Assembly: GCF_014851865.1 (NCBI RefSeq)
Contig: NZ_JACVAM010000001.1
Coordinates: 310,001 to 374,000 of the forward strand
Length of the DNA stretch: 64,000 nucleotides
DNA from: Pseudomonas sp. PDM16
GTDB lineage: Bacteria; Pseudomonadota; Gammaproteobacteria; Pseudomonadales; Pseudomonadaceae
Direction: 5' to 3'
Positions 27,715 to 36,462 of this stretch are shown here, piece after piece. Numbering within the stretch: position 1 is the first letter of the stretch; each line of letters begins with the position of its first letter. Made by a program: the position numbers and the translations under genes. Under the pieces are notes generated by a model. That model made no database searches, was not told where the DNA came from, and worked only from the letters and a program-made list of their open reading frames with translations.

Positions 27715-29229
27715 ATGCTCGAACAGTACATGAAGAAGATCCTCACCTCGCGCGTCTACGACGTCGCGGTGGAAACCCCGCTGCAACCCGCCCGCCAGCT
27801 CACCGAGCGGCTGGGCAACCAGATTCTGCTCAAGCGCGAGGATCTGCAGCCGGTGTACTCGTTCAAGATTCGCGGCGCCTACAACAAGCTGGCCCAGCTG
27901 ACCGCCGAGGAACTGGAGCGCGGTGTGGTCACCGCCTCCGCCGGCAACCATGCCCAGGGCCTGGCCCTGGCCGCCAAGCATCTGGGCGTGAAGGCGACCA
28001 TCGTCATGCCGCGCACCACCCCGGAGCTGAAGGTGCAGGGCGTACGCTCGCGCGGCGGCAAGGTGGTGCTGCACGGCGACGCCTTCCCCGAAGCGCTGGC
28101 GCATTCGCTCAAGCTGGTGGAAGAGAAGGGCTACACCTACATCCACCCCTACGACGATCCGCTGGTGATCGCCGGGCAAGGCACCGTGGCCATGGAAATC
28201 CTGCGCCAGCAGCCGGGCCAGCTGGACGCCATCTTCGTGCCGGTCGGCGGCGGCGGCCTGATCTCCGGCATCGCGGCCTATGTGAAGTACCTGCGCCCGG
28301 ACATCCGCGTGATCGGCGTCGAGCCGGACGACTCCAACTGCCTGCAGGCCGCCATGGCCGCCGGTGAGCGCGTGGTGCTGCCGCAGGTCGGGCTGTTCGC
28401 CGACGGCGTGGCCGTGGCGCAGATCGGCCAGCACTGCTTCGACGTGTGCAAGGATCACGTCGACGAGGTGATCACCGTCAGCACCGACGAGATCTGCGCG
28501 GCGATCAAGGACATCTACGACGACACCCGCTCGATCACCGAGCCGGCCGGCGCGCTGGCCGTGGCCGGGATCAAGAAGTACGTGGAGCGCGAGGGCCTGC
28601 AAGGCAAGGTGCTGGTGGGCATCGATTCGGGCGCCAACATCAACTTCGATCGCCTGCGCCACGTGGCCGAGCGTGCCGAGCTGGGCGAGAAACGCGAGGC
28701 GATCATCGCCGTGACCATCCCCGAGCGCCCGGGCAGCTTCAAGGCCTTCTGCGAGGCGATCGGCAAGCGCCAGATCACCGAGTTCAACTACCGCTACCAC
28801 ACCGACCGTGAAGCGCACATCTTCGTCGGCGTGCAGACCCACCCGGAGAACGACCCGCGCCAGGCGCTGGTAGAAAACCTGCGCGAGCAGGGCTTCCCGG
28901 TGCTCGATCTGACCGACAACGAGCTGGCCAAGCTGCACATCCGCCACACCGTCGGCGGCCATGCGGCAGCGGTGGCGGACGAGATGGTGTTCCGCTTCGA
29001 GTTCCCCGAGCGGCCGGGCGCGCTGTTCAACTTCCTCAACCGCCTGGGCGGGCGCTGGAACATCACCATGTTCCACTACCGCAACCACGGCGCCGCCGAC
29101 GGTCGCGTGCTGGCCGCGCTGCAGGTGCCGGCAGACGAGCGCAACCAGATTCCGGCCGCGTTCGACGCCATCGGCTATCCCTACTGGGACGAGAGCGACA
29201 ATCCGGCCTACAAGCTTTTCCTCGGTTAG
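27715..29229 (+). CDS. ilvA: Threonine ammonia-lyase, biosynthetic
   Basis: 504 residues, matching PAO1 IlvA1 (PA0331). It deaminates threonine to 2-oxobutanoate, the entry to isoleucine synthesis. The PLP lysine is in YSFKIRGAYNK (K51), with SAGNHAQG and the GGGGL phosphate loop (about residues 179-183). Two C-terminal ACT-like domains (RPGSFKAFCEAIGKR, RPGALFNFLNRLGGR) give allosteric control by isoleucine and valine in the family. ATG 27715 (MLEQYMKK) is preferred over GTG 27703 for family length. The stop codon overlaps the end of an R1 repeat. Confidence 0.95.
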   Translation: MLEQYMKKILTSRVYDVAVETPLQPARQLTERLGNQILLKREDLQPVYSFKIRGAYNKLAQLTAEELERGVVTASAGNHAQGLALAAKHLGVKATIVMPRTTPELKVQGVRSRGGKVVLHGDAFPEALAHSLKLVEEKGYTYIHPYDDPLVIAGQGTVAMEILRQQPGQLDAIFVPVGGGGLISGIAAYVKYLRPDIRVIGVEPDDSNCLQAAMAAGERVVLPQVGLFADGVAVAQIGQHCFDVCKDHVDEVITVSTDEICAAIKDIYDDTRSITEPAGALAVAGIKKYVEREGLQGKVLVGIDSGANINFDRLRHVAERAELGEKREAIIAVTIPERPGSFKAFCEAIGKRQITEFNYRYHTDREAHIFVGVQTHPENDPRQALVENLREQGFPVLDLTDNELAKLHIRHTVGGHAAAVADEMVFRFEFPERPGALFNFLNRLGGRWNITMFHYRNHGAADGRVLAALQVPADERNQIPAAFDAIGYPYWDESDNPAYKLFLG

Positions 29230-29385
29230 CAGGCTGTTGAAAGCGTTGCCGAAGCAGTTTGGCCTAGGCAAAAACATCCGAAAAAGCGCAGTTTACGCGC
29301 TGTAAATGAGCATTTTGAGACGCCGTGTCTCGGGCTGTTTTTAACAACGGCCAGACAACGCAGGTAGCTTTAAACAACCTGCTAA
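29226..29385. repeat. Dispersed palindromic element R1, copy D
   Basis: Terminal inverted repeats TTAGCAGGCTGTT (29226-29238) and AACAACCTGCTAA (29373-29385) match at 12 of 13 positions. Outer arms AAAAACA (29270-29276) and TGTTTTT (29336-29342), core TTTAC-GCGCT-GTAAA (29292-29306). The left end contains the ilvA TAG stop codon; the right end is ten bases before the DUF2269 gene. Confidence 0.8.
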
Positions 29386-29395
29386 GGGAACACTG

Positions 29396-29839
29396 ATGGA
29401 ACATTACCAACTGCTGAAGTACGCCCACCTGATTCCCGCCGTGCTAATCCTGGCGGGCTTCATCGCCCATACCTTCATGCTGTGGAAGGCCAACCGCAGT
29501 GGCGACGCCGCCGTACTGACCCGCAAGCTGCGTGTCACCCGCCTGTACAGCATGCCGGCCATCGGCCTGGTCACCCTGAGTCTGCCAGTCAGCGGCTGGT
29601 GGCTGGTGCACACGGTCGGCCTGTCGCTGGGCGCCACCTGGCTGCTGTTCAGCGCCAAGCTGTTCGGCGTGCTGGTGCTGTTCGGCCTGCTCCTGCACAA
29701 CCGCCTCGGCGCCTGGCAGAAGGCCGTCGCCGCCGGCAACGTGCCGGTCAAGCTGCTGCGCTTCGTGATCGCCTATGCGGCGGTGATGCTGGTCCTGCTG
29801 CTGGCGATCTTCGCCCTGATGGGGGCCAAGCCGGCCTGA
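29396..29839 (+). CDS. DUF2269 integral membrane protein
   Basis: 147-residue four-segment membrane protein of the DUF2269 family (PA0332-like); hydrophobic stretches about residues 9-29, 50-71, 79-100 and 121-143. AGGGAA precedes ATG 29396. First gene of a three-gene unit: its stop overlaps the start of the epimerase/DoxX fusion gene (TGATG), and that gene overlaps a second DUF2269 gene. Function unknown. Confidence 0.8.
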   Translation: MEHYQLLKYAHLIPAVLILAGFIAHTFMLWKANRSGDAAVLTRKLRVTRLYSMPAIGLVTLSLPVSGWWLVHTVGLSLGATWLLFSAKLFGVLVLFGLLLHNRLGAWQKAVAAGNVPVKLLRFVIAYAAVMLVLLLAIFALMGAKPA

Positions 29840-31107
29840 TGCGCATCCTGCTGGTCGGGGCCGGCGGCTTCATCGGCCGGCACCTGCTCGATGCCCTGAG
29901 TCTGGCCGGGCATTCGCTTATCGCCACCCACCGTCAGGCCACAGCCCCCTCGTTGCCCGGCGTGGAGTGGCGCACGCTCGACCTGCTGCAGCTGGCGGAG
30001 CAGCCCCACAACTTCGCCTGGCCGGACGATATCGAACTGCTGATCAACGCCAGCGGCGAGCTTTCCACCGACAGCGATCACATGCAGCGCCTGCAACGCG
30101 ACGGGGCCTGTGCGCTGTTGGGGCTGGCCAAACAGCATGGCGCCGCCGTGCTGCAGATTTCTGCCCTGGGCGCCGGCGAGCATCCCGACATTCCGTTCCT
30201 GGCCAGCAAGGCGGAGGCCGACCGGTATCTGCTGAACCTCGGTATCCCGGCAGTGGTACTGCGACCTTCGCTGGTGGTGGGGCCGGGGGGCACCAGCAGT
30301 GAGTGGCTGCAGCGCCTGTCGCCCTGGCCACTGATCCCGCTGCTGGGCAACCAGGCACGCCTGCAGCCGCTGCATATCGCCGACCTCTGTGCCGCCGTTC
30401 TGGCATTGCTGCGCCACTGGCCGGCACAGCCAACCATGCTGCCACTGGTAGGCCCGCAGGCATTTACTCAGGGCGAACTGATCAATGTCCTGCGCCAGGC
30501 CCAGGGCTGGCGCCCGGCTCGCTACTTCACCGTACCGACGCCACTCGCGCGGCTCGGCGCGGCACTGGGCGAGCGACTGGGCTGGCAGGCGCTGAACCGC
30601 CAGACCCTGCGGCTGAGCGACCACGACAACCTTGCCGACCCCGCCTTACTGGAGCAGGCGTGCAGCTATCGCGCGGCGCCACTGGCGAGCCGCCTGTACT
30701 ACTGGCCACAACCGGCACAGAGCCTGGCCCTGGTGCTGCAACCCCTGGTTCTGCTGGTGCTCGCGTTGATCTGGCTGGGGACCGCGGTGGTCTGCCTGGG
30801 GCCGGGTTTCGACTGGGGCCTGCGCATCATGGCGGAAGCCGGTATCGACGGCCTACCGGCCAGGCTGGCGGTGATCGGCGGTGCCCTGCTGGACGGCGTG
30901 CTCGGCCTGGCACTGCTATCCCAGCGCTGGCGCAGCCGTGCCCTGCAGGCACAGATCGTTCTGATGCTGGTCTATAGCCTGGTGATCAGCCTACTGCTGC
31001 CCCACTACTGGTTCGACCCCTATATGGCAGTGGGCAAGAATTTCGCGGTTCTGCTGCTGAGCGCCTGGCTGCTGGGACTTTCCGCCTCCACGACGAGACA
31101 CCGATGA
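29839..31107 (+). CDS. NAD(P)-binding epimerase-like/DoxX-like fusion protein
   Basis: 422 residues. N-terminal extended-SDR Rossmann domain (MRILLVGAGGFIGRHLLDAL; about residues 1-290) of the NDUFA9/SDR_a5 type, then a DoxX-like four-segment membrane domain from about residue 300 (LALVLQPLVLLVLALIWLG ... FAVLLLSAWLLGL). The true start is ATG 29839, overlapping the DUF2269 stop; the frame open from 29482 is an overlap. Membrane-tethered oxidoreductases of this architecture are uncharacterised; the two DUF2269 neighbours suggest a membrane complex. Confidence 0.78.
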   Translation: MRILLVGAGGFIGRHLLDALSLAGHSLIATHRQATAPSLPGVEWRTLDLLQLAEQPHNFAWPDDIELLINASGELSTDSDHMQRLQRDGACALLGLAKQHGAAVLQISALGAGEHPDIPFLASKAEADRYLLNLGIPAVVLRPSLVVGPGGTSSEWLQRLSPWPLIPLLGNQARLQPLHIADLCAAVLALLRHWPAQPTMLPLVGPQAFTQGELINVLRQAQGWRPARYFTVPTPLARLGAALGERLGWQALNRQTLRLSDHDNLADPALLEQACSYRAAPLASRLYYWPQPAQSLALVLQPLVLLVLALIWLGTAVVCLGPGFDWGLRIMAEAGIDGLPARLAVIGGALLDGVLGLALLSQRWRSRALQAQIVLMLVYSLVISLLLPHYWFDPYMAVGKNFAVLLLSAWLLGLSASTTRHR

Positions 31108-31571
31108 GCCTGTACCTGCTGCTCAAGACCCTGCACATCCTCTCCTCCACCCTGCTGTTCGGCACCGGTCTTGGCTCGGCGTACTACGCCCTGCGCGCCT
31201 GGCGCAGCGGGCGGGTGGAAGTGATCGCCACCACCTTCCGCCACCTGGTCACGGCCGACTGGCTGTTTATCGCGACGACGGCTGTCTTTCAGCCACTCTC
31301 CGGCTTGGCCTTGGCCAAGCTTGCGGGCTGGCCGCTGAGCCAGTCCTGGCTACTGTGGAGCACTGGGCTGTTTGTCCTGGCGGGGCTGTGCTGGCTGCCG
31401 GTTCTGTGGCTGCAGATCCGCGTACGCGATATGGCCGTCGAGGCATTGCACAATGGCGGCGCGCTGCCGGAACGGGCCAACCGCTATATGCGCATCTGGT
31501 TCGTGCTGGGCTGGCCGGCCTTCATGGCCTTTATCGCCATATTCTGGCTGATGGTGGCCAAGCCGTTGTAA
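31104..31571 (+). CDS. Second DUF2269 integral membrane protein
   Basis: 155-residue membrane protein of the DUF2269 family, related to but clearly different from the first gene of the operon (MSLYLLLKTLHILSSTLLFGTGLGSAYYALRAW at the N-terminus, with a His in the first segment). Four hydrophobic segments. It overlaps the fusion gene by four bases (ATGA). Conserved His and Arg in the first segment could bind haem or a quinone, but nothing in the sequence proves this. Confidence 0.78.
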   Translation: MSLYLLLKTLHILSSTLLFGTGLGSAYYALRAWRSGRVEVIATTFRHLVTADWLFIATTAVFQPLSGLALAKLAGWPLSQSWLLWSTGLFVLAGLCWLPVLWLQIRVRDMAVEALHNGGALPERANRYMRIWFVLGWPAFMAFIAIFWLMVAKPL

Positions 31572-31583
31572 TGCCAAGACGCA

Positions 31584-31723
31584 GAGCCTGTTTGCGATCC
31601 TCTGGATTAGCGTCAGACAAGGCAAAAGCGGCCGAGGAAGCGGAACTTACGAGCTGTAAATGAGCATTCCGAGACCGCTTTTAACGAAGTCTGGCCGACA
31701 GCCAGGAGATCGTGGACAGGCTC
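31584..31723. repeat. Dispersed palindromic element R1, copy C
   Basis: Ends GAGCCTGTTTGCGATC / GATCGTGGACAGGCTC are imperfect inverted repeats. Nested stems: AAAAGCGG (31624-31631) with CCGCTTTT (31675-31682), CGGAA (31641-31645) with TTCCG (31667-31671), and core TTAC-GAGCT-GTAA (31647-31659). It fills the gap between convergent genes, its right end directly abutting the HAD gene stop codon (complement of 31724-31726). Confidence 0.8.
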
Positions 31724-32377
31724 TCAACGCAGGCTGAGCACCGGCCAGCCACGCTCGGTGGCGATGGCGCGCAGGGTGTCGTCCGGGTCGACCACCACCG
31801 GGTTGGCCACAGCCTCCAGCAGCGGCAGGTCATTGCGCGAGTCGCTGTAGAAGTAGGCGCCATCCAGGCTCAGGCCGCTCTCGGCCAGCCATTCGTTCAG
31901 ACGCACCACCTTGCCGGCCTGGTAGCACGGCACACCGGCGACCTGGCCGAGGTAGCGACCATCTTCCATCGCGCACTCGGTGGCGATCAGAGTCTCAACG
32001 CCCAGGCGTGCGGCGATCGGCGCGGTGATGAAGCGGTTGGTGGCGGTGATGATCACCAGCTTGTCGCCAGCCTCACGGTGCTCCTGCAGCAATGCCTCGC
32101 CCTTGGCCAGGATGATCGGCTCGATCACTTCGGCCATGAACTCGGCCTGCCAGCGCGCCAGTTCTTCGGCCTCGGTGCGACTGAGAATGGCCTGGGTGAA
32201 GCTCTGGTAGGCCACCACGTCGAGCTTGCCGGCGCAGTAGTCGGCATAGAAGGCATCGTTGCGCGCGCGGTACTCGACGGCGTCGACCCGGCCGGTCTCG
32301 CAGAGGAATTCGCCCCAGCTGTGGTCGCTGTCGCCGGCCAGCAGGGTGTTGTCGAGGTCGAAGAGAGCAAGGCGCAC
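31724..32377 (-). CDS. HAD subclass IB phosphatase (histidinol-phosphatase candidate)
   Basis: 217 residues with HAD motif I DLDNTLL (D8/D10), motif II TAT, Lys of motif III, and motif [13 protein letters not shown]; the cap is inserted between motifs I and II. It corresponds to PA0335, reported as the histidinol-phosphate phosphatase of P. aeruginosa; sequence alone would equally allow a phosphoserine phosphatase-like activity. It ends at an R1 repeat and diverges from rppH. Confidence 0.82.
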   Translation of the reverse strand: MRLALFDLDNTLLAGDSDHSWGEFLCETGRVDAVEYRARNDAFYADYCAGKLDVVAYQSFTQAILSRTEAEELARWQAEFMAEVIEPIILAKGEALLQEHREAGDKLVIITATNRFITAPIAARLGVETLIATECAMEDGRYLGQVAGVPCYQAGKVVRLNEWLAESGLSLDGAYFYSDSRNDLPLLEAVANPVVVDPDDTLRAIATERGWPVLSLR

Positions 32378-32522
32378 GTCGGATTACCTGGTTCGGAGGA
32401 TCATGAGGGGGCGTCAGAATAGCCGCTTTCACCGCCACTGCCCATTAGCCGAGCCGCGCGTTTGCTGCGCCCGCGGGCTTTGTGGAACAATGCCGAAACA
32501 TGCGTTTTCGAGGTGTTGTGCC

Positions 32523-33002
32523 GTGATTGATTCCGATGGTTTTCGCCCTAATGTCGGCATCATCCTGACCAATGATGTTGGCCAGGTGCTGTGGGCACGG
32601 CGAATCAACCAGGATGCCTGGCAGTTCCCCCAGGGCGGTATCAACCCCAACGAGTCAGCGGAGCAGGCGCTCTACCGCGAGCTGAACGAAGAAGTGGGGC
32701 TCGAGCAACAGGATGTGAAGATTCTCGCCTGCACCCGGGGCTGGTTGCGTTATCGTCTGCCCCAGCGTCTGGTGCGCACTCACAGCCAACCGCTGTGCAT
32801 CGGGCAGAAGCAGAAATGGTTCCTCCTGCGCCTGACCGGCGACGAGAGCCGGGTACGCATGGACCTGACCGGCAAGCCCGAATTCGACGGCTGGCGCTGG
32901 GTCAGCTACTGGTACCCGCTGAACCAGGTAGTGACATTCAAGCGCGAGGTCTACCGTCGCGCCCTGAAGGAATTAGCCCCGCGCCTGCTGGCGCGCGACT
33001 GA
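32523..33002 (+). CDS. rppH: RNA 5'-pyrophosphohydrolase
   Basis: 159-residue Nudix hydrolase that removes pyrophosphate from mRNA 5' ends and so triggers decay. Nudix box [20 protein letters not shown] (about residues 38-57). GTG 32523 behind GAGGT gives [15 protein letters not shown], the conserved N-terminus. It is 22 bases upstream of ptsP, the usual Pseudomonas pairing (PA0336-PA0337), and probably co-transcribed. Confidence 0.95.
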   Translation: MIDSDGFRPNVGIILTNDVGQVLWARRINQDAWQFPQGGINPNESAEQALYRELNEEVGLEQQDVKILACTRGWLRYRLPQRLVRTHSQPLCIGQKQKWFLLRLTGDESRVRMDLTGKPEFDGWRWVSYWYPLNQVVTFKREVYRRALKELAPRLLARD

Positions 33003-33024
33003 CAAAGGAGTTCGATAGCGAGCC

Positions 33025-35304
33025 ATGCTCAACACCCTGCGCAAGATCGTCCAGGAAGTAAACGCCGCCAAGGATCTCAAGGCGGCGCTGACGATCATCG
33101 TGCAACGGGTAAAAGAGGCCATGGGTAGCCAGGTCTGCTCCGTCTACCTGCTCGACTCCGAGACCAAGCGTTTCGTGCTGATGGCCACCGACGGCCTGAA
33201 CAAGCGCTCCATCGGCAAAGTCAGCATGGCGCCCAACGAAGGCCTGGTCGGCCTGGTCGGCACCCGCGAGGAGCCACTCAACCTCGAGTTCGCCTCCGAG
33301 CACCCGCGCTACATGTATTTCCCCGAGACTGGCGAGGAGCGCTACGCCTCCTTCCTCGGCGCACCGATCATCCACCACCGCCGGGTGATGGGGGTACTGG
33401 TGGTGCAGCAGAAGGAACGCCGCCAGTTCGACGAGGGCGAGGAAGCCTTTTTGGTCACCATGAGCGCCCAGCTCGCCGGGGTCATCGCCCACGCCGAGGC
33501 CACCGGTTCGATCCGCGGCCTCGGCAAGCAGGGCAAGGGCATCCAGGAAGCACGCTTCGTCGGCGTGCCCGGCTCCCCCGGCGCCGCCGTGGGTTCCGCC
33601 GTAGTAGTCCTGCCACCGGCCGACCTCAACGTAGTGCCGGACAAGTCGATCGACGATATCGAAGCCGAGCTGGCGTTGTTCGGCAAAGCCCTGGAATGGG
33701 TCCGTGAGGACATGCAGGAGCTGTCCGCCAAGCTCGCCAGCCAGCTGCGCAAGGAAGAGCTGGCGCTGTTCGACGTCTACCTGATGATGCTCGACGACAA
33801 TGCCCTCGGGAACGAAGTGCGCAAGGTCATCAAGACTGGCCAGTGGGCCCAGGGCGCGTTGCGCCAGGTAGTCAACGAGCATGTCTCGCGCTTCGAGCTG
33901 ATGGACGACGCCTACCTGCGCGAACGCGCCTCCGACGTACGCGACCTTGGCCGCCGCCTGCTCGCCTACCTGCAGGAAGAGCGCAAGCAGAGCCTGGTCT
34001 ACCCGGACAACACCATCCTGGTCAGCGAGGAACTGTCCCCGGCCATGCTCGGCCAGGTACCGGAGGGCAAGCTGGTCGGCCTGATCTCGGTCCAGGGCTC
34101 GGGCAACTCGCATGTGGCGATCCTCGCCCGCGCCATGGGCATTCCCACGGTCATGGGCGTGGTCGACCTGCCCTATTCCAAGGTCGACGGCATCCAGCTG
34201 ATCGTCGACGGCTACCACGGCGAAGTCTTCACCAACCCCAGCGAACTGCTGCGCAAGCAATACGCCGAAGTGGTCGAGGAAGAGCGCCAGCTGGCCCAAG
34301 GCCTCGATGCCCTGCGCGAGCTGCCCTGCGAGACGCTGGACGGCCAACGCATGCCGCTGTGGGTCAACACCGGCCTGCTGGCCGATGTAAAACGTGCCCA
34401 GGAGCGCGGCGCCGAAGGTGTCGGCCTGTACCGCACCGAAGTGCCGTTCATGAACGGCGAGCGCTTCCCCAGCGAAAAGGAACAGCTGGCCACCTACCGC
34501 GAGCAACTGGCGGCCTTCCACCCGCAGCCAGTGACCATGCGTACCCTGGATATCGGCGGCGACAAGGCCCTGTCCTACTTCCCGATCAAGGAAGAGAACC
34601 CCTTCCTCGGCTGGCGCGGCATCCGCATCACCCTCGACCATCCGGAGATCTTCCTGGTCCAGGTACGCGCCATGCTCAAGGCCAGCGAGGGCCTGAACAA
34701 CCTGCGCATCCTGCTGCCGATGATCTCCGGCATCCAAGAGATGGAAGAAGCGCTGCACCTGATACACCGCGCCTGGGGCGAGGTGCGCGACGAGGGCGTG
34801 GACATTCCCATGCCGCCGGTGGGCGTGATGATCGAGATTCCCGCTGCCGTCTACCAGATCCGCGAACTGGCCCGCCAGGTCGACTTCATCTCGGTCGGCT
34901 CCAACGACCTGACCCAATACCTGCTGGCAGTGGACCGCAACAACCCGCGCGTCGCCGACCTCTATGACTTCCTCCACCCAGCCGTGCTGCACGCACTGAA
35001 GCTGGTGGTCGACGGGGCGCATGCCGAAGGCAAGCCGGTGAGCATCTGTGGCGAAATGGCTGGCGACCCTGCTGCTGCCGTTCTGCTACTGGCCATGGGC
35101 TTCGACAGCCTGTCGATGAACGCCACCAACCTGCCCAAGGTAAAGTGGCTGCTGCGCCAGATCAGCTCGACCCGCGCCAGGGAACTGCTCAGCCACCTGA
35201 TGGCCATCGACAACCCGCAGGTGATCCACAGCAGCCTGCACCTGGCGCTGCGCAACCTCGGCCTGGGCCGGGTGATCAACCCGGCGGCGACCATCCAGAG
35301 CTGA
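33025..35304 (+). CDS. ptsP: Phosphoenolpyruvate-protein phosphotransferase PtsP (enzyme I-Ntr)
   Basis: 759 residues. N-terminal GAF domain (about 1-165, VCSVYLLD...), then the enzyme I core: phospho-histidine swivelling domain SGNSHVAILARAMG (active-site His about 363) and the PEP-binding barrel with GLYRTEVPFM and the SVGSNDLTQYLLAVDRNNP signature, Cys in the VSICGEMAGDP loop. It starts the nitrogen phosphotransfer chain to NPr and EIIA-Ntr. Start follows AAAGGAG. Downstream of rppH. Confidence 0.96.
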   Translation: MLNTLRKIVQEVNAAKDLKAALTIIVQRVKEAMGSQVCSVYLLDSETKRFVLMATDGLNKRSIGKVSMAPNEGLVGLVGTREEPLNLEFASEHPRYMYFPETGEERYASFLGAPIIHHRRVMGVLVVQQKERRQFDEGEEAFLVTMSAQLAGVIAHAEATGSIRGLGKQGKGIQEARFVGVPGSPGAAVGSAVVVLPPADLNVVPDKSIDDIEAELALFGKALEWVREDMQELSAKLASQLRKEELALFDVYLMMLDDNALGNEVRKVIKTGQWAQGALRQVVNEHVSRFELMDDAYLRERASDVRDLGRRLLAYLQEERKQSLVYPDNTILVSEELSPAMLGQVPEGKLVGLISVQGSGNSHVAILARAMGIPTVMGVVDLPYSKVDGIQLIVDGYHGEVFTNPSELLRKQYAEVVEEERQLAQGLDALRELPCETLDGQRMPLWVNTGLLADVKRAQERGAEGVGLYRTEVPFMNGERFPSEKEQLATYREQLAAFHPQPVTMRTLDIGGDKALSYFPIKEENPFLGWRGIRITLDHPEIFLVQVRAMLKASEGLNNLRILLPMISGIQEMEEALHLIHRAWGEVRDEGVDIPMPPVGVMIEIPAAVYQIRELARQVDFISVGSNDLTQYLLAVDRNNPRVADLYDFLHPAVLHALKLVVDGAHAEGKPVSICGEMAGDPAAAVLLLAMGFDSLSMNATNLPKVKWLLRQISSTRARELLSHLMAIDNPQVIHSSLHLALRNLGLGRVINPAATIQS

Positions 35305-35320
35305 TCCTCCAGGCCCCCGC

Positions 35321-36358
35321 CTATCCTTCCGACTCCCTCATCAGCTTGGCCCGATAGGCATCCGGAGCGATGCCGTACCAGCGGCGGAACGCCCGGTAGA
35401 ACGGCGATAGCTCGGCGAAGCCGCAGGCACGCGCCACCTCACGGATCGCCAGTCCGCCCTGTAGCAACTCATGGGCTCGCGCCTGCTGGATCGCTTCGCG
35501 CACCTGGCGCAGGTGACTGCCCTGAGCGGCCAGGCCTCGCTGCAGGGCGCCGGGCGATATGCCCAATTCGGCGGCACAGGCCTGCAGGGAGCAGTCCGCC
35601 TGGCCCAGACGCACACCGATCAGGTAACTCAGACGGTTGAGCAGATCGTTCTCCACCAGTGCTGCCAATTCCACCTCGGCGTGCTGCCAAAGCAGACGGT
35701 GCAGCGCAGGGTTGGCGTTGCGCGACGGGCGCTTGAGCAGCGCAGCGGGGAACCACAGGGCGTCATGCTCGCGGGCAAAGTTCGGCTGCAGGCCGAACAG
35801 ACGGCGGTGCTCTCCGAGCCGCGCCGGCTGCGGATGGCGGAAGTCGAGACCGTCAACATGAAACTCATCATCAGTGACCAGCCGCAGCAGCTTGATGAAC
35901 AGCAGGGCCAGGCACTCCATCTGCTGGCGCAACGGGGCGAAGCCGCGATAGTTGAGGTCCAGCACCAGGCAGGCCCGTCCGTCTTCGAGGTGCAGCTGGG
36001 CGACGAATCCACCGGCGAGGATGTGCTGGAAGTTCAGGAAACTGTCCAAGGCCTGCTGCAGATCGCGGCTGGCCAGCAGCAGATAGCCGACCACATCGAG
36101 CAGGCGCGGCTTCATCACCTCACCCAGGTGCAGGCCGATATCGGCATCGCCGGTCAACGCATCGGCCGCCAACCAGAACAACGGTGCCTCATCATGACTC
36201 AGACGGCCCTCGATCGGCGGCGGTACAAGACGACGGTGCTGGTTGGTGCGCCGGTAGATCGCCGCCGGATCGTGACCAAGCTCGGCCAGGGCCTCGTAGA
36301 GCAGGCGACGCAGAGTGGCGGAATGGGTCAGCGGCGCGGCGCCGGCGAGCGGGTTCAT
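35321..36358 (-). CDS. AraC-family transcriptional regulator
   Basis: 345 residues; arabinose-binding-like N-terminal domain (DVVGYLLLASRDLQQALDSFL near 90-110) and C-terminal AraC helix-turn-helix (AIREVARACGFAELSPFYRAFRRWYGIAP, about 300-328). AAGGAG before ATG 36358. It diverges from the acylase gene with 104 bases between, the usual layout of a regulator and its target. It lies at a point where order departs from PAO1 (after ptsP). Inducer unknown. Confidence 0.85.
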   Translation of the reverse strand: MNPLAGAAPLTHSATLRRLLYEALAELGHDPAAIYRRTNQHRRLVPPPIEGRLSHDEAPLFWLAADALTGDADIGLHLGEVMKPRLLDVVGYLLLASRDLQQALDSFLNFQHILAGGFVAQLHLEDGRACLVLDLNYRGFAPLRQQMECLALLFIKLLRLVTDDEFHVDGLDFRHPQPARLGEHRRLFGLQPNFAREHDALWFPAALLKRPSRNANPALHRLLWQHAEVELAALVENDLLNRLSYLIGVRLGQADCSLQACAAELGISPGALQRGLAAQGSHLRQVREAIQQARAHELLQGGLAIREVARACGFAELSPFYRAFRRWYGIAPDAYRAKLMRESEG

Positions 36359-36462
36359 GATGGCTCCTTGTTTGACCGGAGAATTCCAGCCACAGGCTCG
36401 ACGGTCAATGCCGTTGGCCGAAGCGCTGCGCAGAATGGCCGCACAACAACAAGGAGCGCGTC

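Noticed and set aside
32938..35022. 694-codon minus-strand frame opposite ptsP
   Set aside because: Antisense shadow of an intact, fully recognised ptsP.
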